Shown here piece by piece: positions 34,781 through 46,582 of a stretch of 64,000 nt of DNA. The translations under genes and the position numbers were made by a program. This stretch comes from Isoetes taiwanensis (lineage: Eukaryota; Streptophyta; Lycopodiopsida; Isoetales; Isoetaceae). The stretch lies in contig JAJEKV010000020.1 of NCBI GenBank assembly GCA_021234155.1, positions 17,723,018 through 17,787,017 on the forward strand, in the 5' to 3' direction. The notes under the pieces were generated by a model, which was given only the letters and a program-made list of their open reading frames with translations, was not told where the DNA came from and did not search any database. Every line of letters begins with the position of its first letter. Positions within the stretch are counted from its first letter, which is position 1.

Positions 34781-35862
34781 CCTTAGCCTCTTTTCTGATT
34801 TTTGCCTGTGGGATAATTGCTCTCAAGAAAACTCCGAACCCTAAAAATGTGACTTGCCAAGAACTTGTTTTTTGTCGATTGAACCGAGCAATCATTACAT
34901 TGGCTAACCATTCCTGTCCTGTTACACCCAAAGAAATGTCTAAACCAACCAAAAACATGGCCAAGATCCCGAATTTGCCAAGATCCGGCCGGAAACAGAG
35001 TTTTTAAAAGGGGATTCATTCAGCGAGGAAAAGTGTGGGCTTTTTCTTGCGATTCAAAAGACGAAGTACCTGAAGTGTGAAGTCGGAATTGATGCTGAGA
35101 GTTCCTCCTGCCTTAAGAGATCTATCCTGAGGCATATTATGATTGATTTGTATCCAAAAAATTCACGATTTGTATGTTTTAGAGATGTCATGTTGATTGA
35201 TCATCTTGATCATTGACATGACGTCAAATGTGATGACTTTGATTCCAGTTTAATGAAAATCTGACCTTGGAAAATATCATTTGATGCATTTGTGTTTGAA
35301 TTAATTCTAGAAATGGGAAGAAAAAGCCATACCTCTGCACCTGGTCGCATACAAAGCTCTAGCTGCATTGGTACAATTATTTAGGAAAGGAAAAGCTAAA
35401 AAAAAGGGGGAGAAAGATCAACCCACTGATGTTTTAAAAGTCTGTCATACTTTTCATGATCATTAGATGCTCAGACATACTTCTCAAATTACAGACTGAC
35501 TTTTTAGCCCTGAAAATAGCATGCTCTTATTGTGCAGGCCTCGTGTTCACTGTCTAAATTTAGTTGGATCGAAAATTCATCACCATTCTCATTTGGCAAA
35601 ATTGAGTGCACTGTCCAGTCCATTGACCAACTTCTGACTTAGTCAAGAATCATTATTTCTCACCAACCGTGAGGATTCTTTGCATAGACTTTCTCCAACA
35701 CTTTCTTCAGATATCATGGTGACATGCTATGCTTGTTTGGGTTCAAAATGTTGAATGCATTAATTTCTGTGCCTGTTAGAATAAGACTAGCTTTTTTGGC
35801 TTTTGGGAAACTAGTGAAATCTTGTTTTTTAAAATTTAAAAACAGATATTTTAGCACAGAGT

Positions 35863-35879
35863 GATCACCTCAAGTGATC
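35863..35879 (+). promoter_or_regulatory. Conserved palindrome near LTR end (F2)
   Basis: GATCACCTCAAGTGATC, a 6-bp-stem inverted repeat, followed by TGGAGGTCCTAGACC. The P2 3' LTR has it at 54,675-54,691. Confidence 0.7.
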
Positions 35880-35950
35880 TGGAGGTCCTAGACCAAGATT
35901 AGTGCTTCTTTGACCTGAGGTTGGTGGTTTAGCCAGGTTTGCCATCAACA

Positions 35951-35973
35951 TTTTGGAGGTCCTACCGAGATTT
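35951..35973 (+). promoter_or_regulatory. P2 primer binding site (tRNA-Gln type)
   Basis: TTT then TGGAGGTCCTACCGAGATTT. It resembles the complement of the plant tRNA-Gln 3' end (acceptor stem with one or two mismatches, T-arm ACCGAGATTT matching). Confidence 0.68.
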
Positions 35974-35995
35974 CCACCTGGTTTTCAAAGAACTC

Positions 35996-36338
35996 ATGGC
36001 TCCTAGAAGAAATGAACAGCAAGAAGCTCCAGAACCATTGGAACCACAAGGAGTACCTGTTGCAGCTGTGGTACAGCCAAATTGTGCAATCCCACAGTGT
36101 TTTGAGCTAAGTTTGCCCATTACTCCACCCATATTTGAACCAACTATGAATGCTAACCATTTTCTGAAGGTATTTGATGAATATTATAGAGATTATGGTT
36201 GTAAAAAGGGCTGTAGGTTTTTTGAGTTTAAGAGATGCATGAAATCTGATGAGGCATATGCTTGGTGTGAGCATGTGACCTCAGTTATGGGTACTGATAC
36301 ATATGAAAGTCTTGTGCAGCAATTTTTGGCTAGGTTTG
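35996..36338 (+). CDS. gag: P2 gag, N-terminal part, cut by M2
   Basis: Open from the ATG at 35,996 (MAPRRNEQQEAPEPLEPQG) to the M2 insertion, ~114 codons. I chose this ATG because it follows the primer site and is matched by MAPKQK of F1; the upstream in-frame ATG at 35,939 lies within the LTR. The sequence shows a proline- and acidic-rich lead, then the Gag domain with FLKVFDEYYRDYGCKKGC, CMKSDEAYAWCEHVTSVMG and YESLVQQFLARF. The last residues before the stop come from the inserted LTR. Confidence 0.9.
36334..36338 (+). other. Probable left target-site duplication of M2 (GTTTG)
   Basis: GTTTG precedes the M2 LTR in gag codons for RF. The right flank at ~46,583 (ATAGCTTTAAACC) does not show it clearly. 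Confidence 0.4.
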
Positions 36339-38302
36339 TGTTGACCCTAAACCTGGCTTATAGGTCAACCACAAGAATCCAATTCAAGTTTTCACTCAAA
36401 TTGGGGTTAGGACCTCCAGATCACTTAAGGTGATCAGTCTATGCAAGAAAATTCAAAGATAAGTTCAAAAAGTTTGAGTTCTATACCTTTCCCATTTTCA
36501 AAAATGGTACCTTTGCCAAAACAATTGTAGTGTTGGGAAGCGGATAGATGTTTTGAGTCGGATCTTTGTAGACTTGGTCAAAAAGTTGTAGGTAACAACA
36601 AAAAGCCTCGACCAAGTCGAGAGACTCAATCTGTGAGTTATTCGAGCTCAAAGTGAGGTCAAATTTTGGTCAATAGAGGTCAAATGTAGAAAATAAAGAT
36701 CGAAATTGAGATTTAGAGTTGCCAATCACTTTTTGGGAATTTCCAAAGTAGGTAGATTGCAATGATCTTTGGGGAAGGTAGGCAAGCAGTCAAATACTAG
36801 TTTGGAGGTGTATAGGTATTTTTTGTGGTTTGGATTTAGCAAAATACAATCTAGGCTGCTCAAACCCGAGAGCAATTTTTTGAATTTGAGCTACACTTGG
36901 TATTTTTGAATGATTTCAACTCCTTTGGCTTTCTTAACACCCAAAGATGAGTGGCGGACCGACCAAAGGCTAAAAACACCCGGAGATTTTTTTCTATAGA
37001 ATTTTTGTGGTGAGAATTGCTAAGGAAAATATCGGAGACAAATTCAACAACTTGACAGTCAATTTGGATTGATATGAAGGTAGATATATCAAGATAACAA
37101 TAGATAAGGATGCTTCATAGCTTCAAGTACAAGAAAATAATCATCAAAAGTCATAAGGTAATTTAAGAAAGTAATGTCAACTAAATCTTGTAGATCCAAA
37201 TGAGGAGAGCTCAAGAACTTCAAGGATCGTCCCAGATCTTGCTCAGCAATGATCAATGTATGATCTGAATACTTCTGGCCTTCAAAAATCTTCTCGTTAT
37301 TGTTTCCGGTATATATGTTTTTTGATTTAACGGTTCCAGCATTTTAGGGCTTAAATTTAGGCTTGATGAGATGCTTAAGAGCGGGAAATGCGAGAAATAG
37401 ATAGGTTTCGAGTTCAATGATTCCATTCCGGCGTGATTCGAGCAGGTTTCCATAATTAGGGTTCTTGAAGGTATTTTTCCGAGAAAATCCAGCGTACGAT
37501 GACCGTATTTCTTGAGGTATATCCCAAGAATATGCTGTATTTATCAATTTTAGGAAGATAGGCCATGGTTCATAAGGGTACCACAAAAATAATTATGAGT
37601 CTTAACCCATTTGGGTTTATGGCAACCCTAATTTCTTGGGAAATATTCTAGATGGGTACCAAAAATGGAATATTAATGGAAAATATTTGAGTGGCATGGG
37701 TACACATAATGGTAAAGAACAAGGAGGCACAAAAGCTTGTGAAAAAGATTAAGCCAAGGGTATGTGGTAAGGGCGCAATATGAAGAATGAAAATAAGACA
37801 AAGGGGCTTGAAATGGGTAGGACATCCATGGGGAAAACAAAATGTGCTAAGAAAGGTACTTTTGGCAAGGCAAAATATGATTTGCAAAAGGTGAGCAAAG
37901 GAGAATATAGGTGTGAGGGAAAATGACTAGGGGAAATTCAAAAAGGAAGGTGAGAATAAGATATGGGGAGGGGTAGGCAAAAAAATGGCTAAGGGATGGA
38001 ACCAAATACCATGGGATCTTCCAAACTTTGAACTTCCAATCTTCAAAAAAATGCCTTCCAAACTTCTTTAACCCAGAATCTTCTAGAGCATATTCTTGAC
38101 TAAGCACTTTGACCTTGAATAAAGTACCTCATGTGAGTTTTAAACCTCGAGCACTTGTTGACTTGAGAAATGAACACCCTTTGACCTCCATATCAATGTT
38201 GACTGCCAAGAATCTTCCAAACTTTGACCTAGTATTCCAAGATAAGTTGACCTAGTTTTGAATGCATGGATCACAATTAGCATGTTGCCCTTTGGGGCAA
38301 CA
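36339..38302 (-). repeat. M2 3' LTR (F1 family, 1.96 kb)
   Basis: On the minus strand it starts TGTTGCCCCAAAGGGCAACA at 38,302 and ends GTCAACA at 36,339. It carries the F1 palindrome close to the 36,339 end (36,418-36,434) and the TATATA motif near 37,310. Confidence 0.94.
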
Positions 38303-39099
38303 TCTAATAAAACAAGAAAAAGGCTGGTCCCCTCAGCCATATAATGTCAAAAGTGAATAAGTAGAGGGGTCTTCAACTTTGTACCAAAGTGTCCGTGATA
38401 GAGTAAAAGTGCAAATGTTGGTGATGGTGAAATGATGTAGGTGGGATATGGTGAGTGAGAGAAGGCAAAATGGATGTGAAAATGACAAGGTGATGATGGA
38501 GGATGGTGAATGGAATATGGTGAGTGAGAAGAGATAAAAGTGAATGTGAATATGACAAGATGATAATGAAATGGAGATGAAATGAGTGTACAAGTGTTTG
38601 AAACTTGAAAAAACAAGAAAAAAATGTGTGTATCCTCTTGATCTTCAACAAGTGCAACTCTGCTATGATGGTAAAGATGAATTGCAGAGTGCTTTTCTTC
38701 TGTAGGGAATGAGAACAAGAATGAGGAGTTTAGATGGAAGGTAGGGCCACTTATGACAGATGAAAAACATGGAGGAAGAGTGCACCTGTCATGGAAACAC
38801 ATAAACCAATTAGTCTCAAAACCTTGCAACTCTGCTATGATGGTGAAGGTGATTTTGCAGAGTTCTGCTAGGGTATGGAAAACAAGAATAGAGGATTGGA
38901 TGGATGGTAGGAATGTTTAAGACAAGTGAATAAAAATGGAAGAAAGAATGCTCCTGCAAATGACACTTGGTAGTTATTAGTATCAACCCTGTTCTTGAGA
39001 TCACCTGTATTGCTTTCTGGTCAAATCAACCTAAAAACATGAAACCAATTCTATTAGAGTAAAGTGCTCAAAGTCAGACTGTTCTATCTACTGAAATAG
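38303..39099 (-). other. M2 noncoding stretch between integrase and 3' LTR
   Basis: No gene is seen. It holds the low-complexity GTGAATG/GATGGTG run (~38,400-38,580) and two hairpin motifs (38,657-38,690 and 38,829-38,863), each ACTCTGC ... GCAGAGT, 172 bases apart. GAGGGGACCAGCC on the minus strand precedes the LTR. Frames of 94-160 codons here reflect the low complexity. Confidence 0.75.
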
Positions 39100-40275
39100 T
39101 GTGCTTAAAGATCTAACTGATTTAACTACTTTAAACCTACCATAAATCTTCAAACTTTTTAATGAGAGAATAGGGACAAGCAAGCATGCTGGTCCCAATA
39201 CCTTTTCAGGTGCAAGATATTGATTGGATTTGGCGGGGGCATTCCTGAGGCAAATTCTTGTAGCCAATAAGAGTTAGTACCTGCGGGTTCCAAAGACTAC
39301 AAATGGTCCTTCCCAAATATTGTCAAATTTGCGGTACCGAGTCTTCCTTTGACTTGTTCCATTTGAGAACAAGCTCTCCTTGCTTAAAAGTGCCTTGTAT
39401 TTTGTGTGCGACCTTGAATGCAACCAGATCCTTGGCTTTTTTCAAAGAAATTGGTATTCTCGACCTCCATCCTATACTCATCTAGGTGCAGCAAAGCATC
39501 CAATCTCTCTTGCAAGGCATGTTCAAAAGGTAAACATAATTTATAAGCTAACCTCGGGGAGGGCAACTCAAGTTCCACCGGTAAAGACTGCCTCTATGCC
39601 ATAAACCAAAGTTGAAGGGTGTATGATTTGTAGCTGTCTTTGATAGTGACTCTATAAGCCCAAAGTGCATCCACTATTTTGACATGCCAATCTCTCTTGT
39701 TGATCTCAACTGTCTTCTGCAAGATATTTTTCAACACTTTGTTAGTGGCTTCAGCTTGTCCATTACCTTGGGGATAGTATGAGGAGCTCTTGGTATGCTT
39801 GACCTTCAAGATGTCCATCAGGTTAGTAATAACTTCATTAACAAAAGGCGTGCCCCTATCAGAATGCAACTGAAAAGGAATACCAAACCTGGAACAAACA
39901 TACTCATGTAAAAATCTTGCTTGTGGCAAAGATTAGCCTTATCTCAAGGGTATAGCTTCTGCCCATTTAGTAAAATAATCTGTGGCCACAATGATATGCT
40001 GATGTTGACCTGCAGAAGAAGGATTAATAGGGCCAATATAGTCTAATCCCCAAATTTGAAAGGGCCCTGGAGATATGATGGGATTGAGGGCAGCTGGAAG
40101 TAAAATTCTTTTGCTAAAGATTTGGCATTGATGGCAAGTCTTGATAATATCATAACAATCTTTAAAAACAGTAGGCCAATAATATCCGCACTGAATCTTT
40201 TTTTCTTGTAGTATCACCAAAGAAAATGCCCTCCACAAATACCTTTGTGCATTTCCCTGATGATTAGGGCAGACT
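39100..40275 (-). pseudogene. int: M2 integrase, mostly legible
   Basis: From the N-terminus: zinc-binding CHQCQIFSKRILLP (~40,115-40,155), first catalytic Asp in IWGLDYIGPINPSS (~40,010-40,055), VATDYFTKWAEAIPLR (to 39,939), LHSDRGTPFVNEV with the second Asp (~39,830-39,875), and SSYYPQGNGQAEATNK with the Glu (~39,730-39,785). The basic C-terminal domain with a GPF/Y motif ends near 39,100. Frameshifts lie at ~39,935 and ~39,600. No chromodomain is visible. Confidence 0.9.
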
Positions 40276-40985
40276 AACTTTCACTCACACATCTCAACAA
40301 GACTCCATCTCGGTTGACTTTGCACAAAACATTGTCTATCATCTTGAATTGTCTGCATTTATCCTTGAGTCTCCTTTTTTGGTTTGAGGTGAGATTTGGA
40401 GAGATAACTCCATGTTGTAAGACGTCTCTGATAGGTTGTTGCCACCCACCATCAGCTTGATCTTCTGGAATTAACTCTACACGAGCTACTACAAGTGAAG
40501 TATCAGCAGTATCCAACTCATCCTCATGGTCAAAAAAAAATATAAGGCAAATAAAGGCTAGGACTTCGTACCAAATGTAATTCTTTTTACGAAATATCAT
40601 AACTTTGCAACTTACAAGCCCACCTTTTGATTTTTTGGCTTATTGGTTGCCTTACCAAATAGTAGACCCATTGGGTTTTGCTTCATGTAGACTTGAACTT
40701 GACTTTTTCAGGGAGCAAGTGTCCCCGCCTATTGATAAGAAACATGAGGGCAGCAAAGACTTTTTTCTATTCTAGTGTATCTCTCCTCTAGAGCGGACCA
40801 TTGTTTACTTGCAAAACACTATGGTGTGCTTTTCCCCTAAAATGGCTAACCCTATAGCTTTTTTAGTAACAGTAATATAAACTTCAAATGGTATATTCAA
40901 ATCTGGTTTCCTCAAAAGTGTGGCTTCACATATGGATTGAATGAGAAAGTCAAAAGCTTCTTGGCATTCTGAAGTTCATGTGATG
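40276..40985 (-). pseudogene. M2 RT-linked RNase H (catalytic Asp lost) and spacer
   Basis: VYITVTKKAIGLAI (~40,850-40,885) replaces the DAS-type motif with TVTKKA. KQWSALEERYTRIEK (~40,760-40,805) keeps the Glu. VQVYMKQNPMGLLF (~40,660-40,700) lacks the TDH Asp. The spacer (40,600-40,276) contains FFDHEDELDTADTS and NQKRRLKDKCRQFKMID. No second RNase H lies between this domain and integrase. Confidence 0.87.
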
Positions 40986-41990
40986 GGTATGTGCTTACTC
41001 TCAGACTTGGAGAACTTGCCTACCCTTGTCAATCTAGAAATAGGGCTCAAAATATGAGCAAAATTAGGAATATACATTCTGAGAAAACTTGTCATACCAA
41101 CAAAACTTTTGACCTGTTTTAGATTCTTGGGAGGTGCTAATTTTTTGAGGGCTTCAATCTTGTCTTGAGCAACCTGAATGCCTTGGCTGGATACTTCATG
41201 CCCTAAGAGTTGTCCTTTTGATGCAAAAAAGATGCATTTCTTTGGATTTAGATTGACTCCCCGAGCTCCCGCATAAAGAACAAATTCTTGCAAGTAGCTC
41301 CACATGATTAGATGGATTAGAGCCTAAGCAAAGGTCATCTAAGTACACCCTAAACTCTTCAGCAGACATTGATTTGAAAATAACATCCATTGCCCTTTGG
41401 AAGGTGGCTGGAGCATTCATCAAACCAAAAGGCATTCTTGTCATAGCATATGTACCCCAGGGAGTGATAAAGGAAGTCTTTGGCTGGTCTTCTTCTTTGA
41501 TGCTGATCTGGTTGAACCCTGAGAATCCATCCAAAAATGAATACACTTCCTTACCTGCTACAGCATATAGGATCTCTTCTAGAAAAGGCAAGGGGTAACA
41601 ATCCTTGATGGTAGCTTTGTTGAGATCTCGATAATCAATGCAAATTCTTAAAGCACCACTTTTCTTCTCTACAGGAACAATGCAAGATACCCATTCAGGA
41701 TTAATAATTTCAATAATCACACCTGCATCTAACATCTTATTCAATTCATCCTTGATTAGCCCCATAAGTGAAGCATTAATCCTCCTTAATTTTTGAAAAA
41801 CAGGTTTACAACCTTCCTTGATTTTAATTTCAAATTGGCATACCTCAGTTTTGATACCTGATAATTCTGAATAGTCCCAGGCAAATACATCTTTTCTTTC
41901 TTCAAAAAACATTTGTATGCTCTCCCTGTTTTGATATTCAATCAAATCTCCAACAAACAGAGTTCTAGGCGTACCATTTTTTGTGATCAC
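40986..41990 (-). CDS. rt: M2 reverse transcriptase, long open segment
   Basis: The frame is open for 264 codons from 41,990 to 41,196. It includes FFEERKDVFAWDYSELSGI, WVSCIVPVEKKSGALRICID, YRDLNKATIKDCYPLPF, FLDGFSGFNQISIKEEDQ, MPFGLMNAPATFQRAMD and the catalytic YLDDL at 41,331-41,345. A single frame change at ~41,310 moves the thumb (LNPKKCIFFASKGQLLGHEV, SFLRMYIPNFAHILSPISRL) to another frame, down to ~40,986. The family order of fingers, palm and thumb is complete. Confidence 0.93.
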
Positions 41991-42074
41991 AATCTCTTCA
42001 GTCTCCTTCTTTTCTCTGATGCATCAATGGTCAAAATAGGACAAAGTGCTTTTACTTCATTGTCATCAAGGTCA

Positions 42075-42500
42075 TCTTCAGGAATAGCCCCCTCAGTCAA
42101 ATGTGACATGAGAGTTTCCCTACACAGGGCATCAGCCTCAAAATTCTTTTCTCTTGGAATATGAGTGATCCTCCATGAAGCAAAACTTGAGAGCACTCCC
42201 ATTGCCTGATTTTTCAAAAGCTCCATATCTGCATTCTTTGTTTGATAATCTCATGAAACTTGTCTGCAAATTAATTGTGAGTCACCATAAATATGGATAT
42301 TGGCAATATCCATAGCTTTGGCTTCTTGAAGACCTGCAATCAAAGCTTTGTATTCTGCCACATTAGAAGTGACTTGAGGAAAAATTCTCCCTACTTTAGC
42401 TAAGAGTTTATGAGAAGAATCTTTCAAAATAGCAAAGAGATGATGCAACATTTAGTTTTTTAGAGATACCTCCATCAAACCATAGAAAACCTGTTGGTCC
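42075..42500 (-). CDS. M2 archaeal-type RNase H between protease and RT
   Basis: This RNase H presumably degrades the RNA strand during reverse transcription. All four acidic residues are legible: D of WFDGG (42,468-42,479), E of NVAEYKALIAG (~42,354), D of YGDSQLIC (~42,282) and D of NFEADALC (~42,132), after HIPREK. The AEY.AL and GDS.L patterns are those of type I archaeal-like RNase H, known as an extra domain in Tat elements. Here it lies upstream of RT. Small frame changes occur at ~42,450 and ~42,240. Confidence 0.9.
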
Positions 42501-42639
42501 TTGTTTGCTGGGAAGTGCACACTCCATAATAAGGGGAACCATTTCATATTTCCTTGGTTTGGTGGTTTTAACCCTTTAGAAGATCCCAAAGGCTCCTCAA
42601 TTAGCATTTCTTTAATAAAGTTTACCTCTTCTTTGGAGT

Positions 42640-43075
42640 CATAGGAGCCTTCTTGGTTGTAAATAGTAGCAGTTTGGGAGCCATTGGAGATGGTACATCT
42701 CCCTTGAGACCGTGACCGCCTAGCATCCACAAGAGCTAGCCATCTTCTCCCTAAAAAGTAGGTCATAGATATCGATTCATCTCCTATATCTTCAAAAGCC
42801 ACCACAATAAAGTTAGCAGCTCTGAGTTATGCCTTCAGATAACAAGCACTTTAGTCACCACACCAATAGGAGAGATTTTAGCATTATAAAAAGATCTTAG
42901 TAATATAGAAGCTCTCTTGTCCACCTCGAAACCACACTTCTTCATAATGTGATATGGCATGATGTTTAGGGAGATCCCCATCAAGTAATACATTGGAAAA
43001 AGTAAAACCTCCTAGAGCAAAATGAACATGTAAATGCTCCAGGGTCTTTTTTCATTCCGTGCTAGAACAAGATCG
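42640..43075 (-). pseudogene. pr: M2 aspartic protease, broken
   Basis: VLLDGD at 42,974-42,988 is the active site (D-G-D/G in place of D-T-G). YHIMKKCGFEVDKRASILL follows. The C-terminal TYFLGRRWLALVDA at ~42,725-42,770 matches the LLLGRRW motif. A frame then runs on through a ~75-residue linker to the RNase H. Confidence 0.8.
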
Positions 43076-43099
43076 GTGGCATCGAGAAAGTTTATACAA

Positions 43100-44575
43100 G
43101 CATTTAATTGTTCACCACTAGTTTGTCAAGCACTCTCTTCCTCGTAGCTGGGTGCAATCTTTAACAATGTGAAAAAGATCCACACTTACCTTAGAGTTTT
43201 TGAGCAAGATATCCACTTCATCAAGGTCTTGGTCTTTCTTACCAAACTTTTGCCGAGGAGGTGGAGCTATCACTTGAGCAGTGTACTTCCATTGTAGGTG
43301 AGGGAGATCTAGTTGTGGGATGCCTACTTGATTCAAAGATGTGTATTGACTTCATTCATTCTTTTTCGGTTTGCACTATCATAACTTCTTCGGTCTTGGG
43401 AGCCGCCTCAGCCTTTGAATAAACCTTATTGAAGTGCTTGGTTCAAGAAACCTCACAGTAAGGTTTAGGTTTTGACCTTTTTTTCTTGTTCCTGCTTGGC
43501 AAAGTATTCTTTAACAAAGACATTTAACATCAAGATGACCAACTTCTTTGCGAAAAGAACAAATAGGACATTCTTTCCCAAAGTGGCCTTTCCTATTACA
43601 TTTAGGACACACTTGCCAATAGCAAATTTCTGATGGATGAGTATTCCTATTACAATGGACACATTCAGTGGTAAGTTTTACCTGTTCTTGCAGTTTTGAG
43701 CTCAACTAGTTGTTTGGTTAACTCTGCTAAAGCCTCAGTAACCTTAGATAGGTCTGATTTAACCTCTGCAACTTGAGAACTAGCTTCCTCCTCCTTAGAT
43801 TTCTTCTTTTCTTTCAGTATTGCATACACTTTGGGAATGGAAGGGTGATGGTCATAATGTGCATCAAGAACATCGTGGTAAAAAGGATCATGGCCATGGT
43901 GGGAGATATGGTGCTTATCGTGCAAAAGTAGAGAGCATTTGAGTCAGATCAGTAGTTTTGGCAAAGACTTTGTATATGGAATCAAATCCTTCAAAGAGCT
44001 TGGACCTTAAGCAATTTCCTTTGATATCCGGTCTTCTTTCCGCACCATTGATGAAAGCAAAGCTAAAAAAGTGTGGGAATCGTGACTGTGTTTTGACACA
44101 CTGCTCATGAATGTGCTGAATCTTTCTTTGTACTGATTCACACTCTCCCCGCATGTATAGAAAAGCTTTGCAATTCATTAACCAAATCTTTGGGAGCAGC
44201 TAACTTACCAAACCCTGTCCCGTAAATTTCTTAACGAGTTCATCCCATGAGGTAGTACCCATTAACTTCTCATAAGTTAACCAAGCACCAGCTTCACTCT
44301 CATCTTTGAAACATTTTTCAAATTCTGAAAGCTTGCACCCTTTCTTGAAACCATAATCCCCGTAATAGTCTTCAAATATTCTCAAAAATGGTTAGCACTC
44401 ATGCCGAATCAAAGGTAGGCAAAGGAACGTAGACATTCAACTCAAACCGATATGGCATGTTCGAGTAAGCTAGTGGAGAAACTTGGAGGCAATGGCCTTT
44501 CTCTGCAATGATCTGATACATCAACATCTTCCAATGGTTCTCGCTTCACGCTGGAAATTTTTGCTTTGGAGCCAT
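43100..44575 (-). pseudogene. gag: M2 gag with zinc knuckles
   Basis: The start is the minus-strand ATG at 44,575 (MAPKQK). The N-terminal domain has RIFEDYYGDYGFKKGCKLSEF and ESEAGAWLTYEKLMG (44,385-44,260). The middle has a coiled, charged segment (KKKSKEEEASSQVAEVKSDL, 43,840-43,780). The nucleocapsid at 43,530-43,670 has CVHCNRNTHPSEIC, CPKCNRKGHFGKEC and a third knuckle in which one Cys reads Arg (CSFRKEVGH). A linker with VIAPPPRQKFGKKDQDLDEVD (~43,200-43,275) leads to the protease. Confidence 0.88.
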
Positions 44576-44589
44576 GAGTTCCGAGATCC

Positions 44590-44617
44590 GTGAAGATCTC
44601 TGGTAGGACCTCCAAAA
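44590..44617 (-). promoter_or_regulatory. M2 primer binding site (tRNA-Gln type)
   Basis: The minus strand reads TTTTGGAGGTCCTACCAGAGAT after the LTR end. It is close to the F2 site. Confidence 0.65.
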
Positions 44618-46582
44618 TGTTGACCCTAAACCTGGCTTTATAGGTCAACCACAAGAATCCAATTCAAGTTTTCACTCAAATTGGGGTTAGGACCTCCGTG
44701 ATCACTTAAGGTGATCGACTATGCAAGAAAATTCCAAAGATAAGTTCAAAAAGTTTGAGTTCTATACCTTTCCCATTTTCAAAAAATGGTACCTTTTGCC
44801 AAAACAATTGTAGTGTTGGGAAGCGATAGATGTTTTGAGTCGATGTCAGTAGACTTGGTCAAAAAAGTTGTAGGTAACCGACAAAGAAAGCCTCTCGACC
44901 AAGTCGAGACTCAATCTGTGAGTTATTCGAGCTCAAAGTGAGGTCAAATTTTGGTCAATAGAGGTCAAATGTAGAAAACAAAGATCGTGAATTGAGATTT
45001 AGAGTTGCCAATCACTTTTTGGGAATTTCCAAAGTAGGTAGATTGCAATGATATCGGGAAGGTAGGCAAGCAGTCAAATACTAGTTTGGAGGTGTATAGG
45101 TATTTTTGTGACCGGATTTAGCAAAATACAATCTAGACTTGCTCAAACCCGAGAGCAATTTTTTTGAATTTGAGCTACACTTGGTATTTTTGAATGATTT
45201 CAACTCCTTTGGCTTTCTTAACACCCAAAGATGAGTGGCGATGCAGACCAAGGGCGCTAAAAACACCTGCAGATTTTTCTATAGAATTTTTGTGGTGAGA
45301 ATTGCTAAGGAAAATATCAGAGACAAATTCAACAACTTGACAAATAATTTGGATTGATATGAAGGTAGATATATCAAGATAACAATAGATAAGGATGCTT
45401 CATAGCTTCAAGTACAAGAAAATAATCATCAAAAGTCATAAGGTAATTTCTGAAAGTAATGTCAACTAAATCTTGTAGATCCAAATGAGGAGAGCTCAAG
45501 AACTTCAAGGATCGTCCAGATCTTGCTCAGCAATGATCAATGTATGATCCCAATACTTCGGCCTTCAAAAATCTTCTCATATTGTTTCCTGTATATATGT
45601 TTTTGATTTAACGGTTCAGCATTTTAGGGCTTAAATTTAGGCTTGATGAGATGCTTAAGAGCGGAAATGCAGAAATAGATAGGTTTCGAGTTCAATGATT
45701 CCATTCCGCGTGATTCGAAGCAGGTTTTCCATAATTAGGTTCTTCAAGGTATTTTTCCGTAAAAATCCGCTGATACGATGACCGTGATTTCTTGAGGTAT
45801 ATCCCAAGAATATGCTGTATTTATCAATTTTAGGAAGATAGGCCATGGTCCATAAGGGTACCACAAAAATAATTATGAGTCTTAACCCATTTGGGTCTAT
45901 GGCAACCCCTAATTTCTTTTGGGGAATATTCTAGATGGGTACCGAAAATGGGATATTAATGGAACATATTTGAGTGGCATAGGTACACATAATGGTAAAG
46001 AACAAGGAGGCACAAAAGCTTGTGAAAAAAAATTAGGCCAAGGGTATGTGGTAAGGGTGCAATATGAAGAATGAAAATAAGGCAAAGGGGTATGAAATGG
46101 GTAAGACATCCATGGGAAAACAAAATGTGGTAAGAAAGGTACTTTTGGCAAGGCAAAATATGATTTGCAAAAGGTGAGCAAAGAAGAATATGAGTGTGAG
46201 GGAAAATGACTAGGGAAATTCAAAAAAGGAAGGTGAGAATAAGATATGGGGGTAGGCAAAAAAAATGGCTAAGGGATGGAACCAAATACCATGGGATCTT
46301 CTAAACTTTGAACTTCCAATCTTCAAAAAATGCCTTCCAAACTTCTTTAACCCGAATCTTCTAGAGCATATTCTTGACTAAGCACTTTGACCTTGAATAA
46401 AGTACCTCATGTGAGTTTTGAACCTTGAGCACTTGTTGACTTGAGAAATGAACACCCTTTGACCTCCATATCAATGTTGGATCGCCAAGAATCTTCCAAA
46501 CTTTGACCTAGTATTCCAAGATAAGTTGACCTAGTTTTGAATGCATGGATCACAAGTAGCATGTTGCCCTTTGGGGGCAAAT
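44618..46582 (-). repeat. M2 5' LTR (F1 family)
   Basis: It is collinear with the M2 3' LTR. The low edge TGTTGACC at 44,618 is clear. The high edge (GGGGGCAA at 46,573-46,580) lacks the last bases CA and merges into host gag. Confidence 0.92.

Larger units (their letters stand above)
33650..35950 (+). repeat. P2 5' LTR (F2 family, 2.30 kb)
   Basis: It runs from TGTTGCC to CATCAACA. The first 21 bases form an inverted repeat (TGTTGCC/GGCAACA). The TATA box is at 34,772-34,780, with a CACGT core at 34,744. The palindrome GATCACCTCAAGTGATC is at 35,863-35,879, followed by TGGAGGTCCTA, which repeats the start of the primer site. Confidence 0.95.
36339..46582 (-). mobile_element. M2: F1 Ty3/gypsy element inserted in P2 gag
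   Basis: A full-length minus-strand element of 10.2 kb with LTRs at 46,582-44,618 (5') and 38,302-36,339 (3'). It is the copy-B version of M1 and much better preserved, with a 264-codon open RT. It gives the clearest view of the domain order. Confidence 0.95.

Noticed and set aside
35939-35998. Upstream ATG at 35,939 as the gag start of P2
   Set aside because: It lies inside the LTR and reads through the primer site; the ATG at 35,996 is matched by the starts of F1 and F3 gag.
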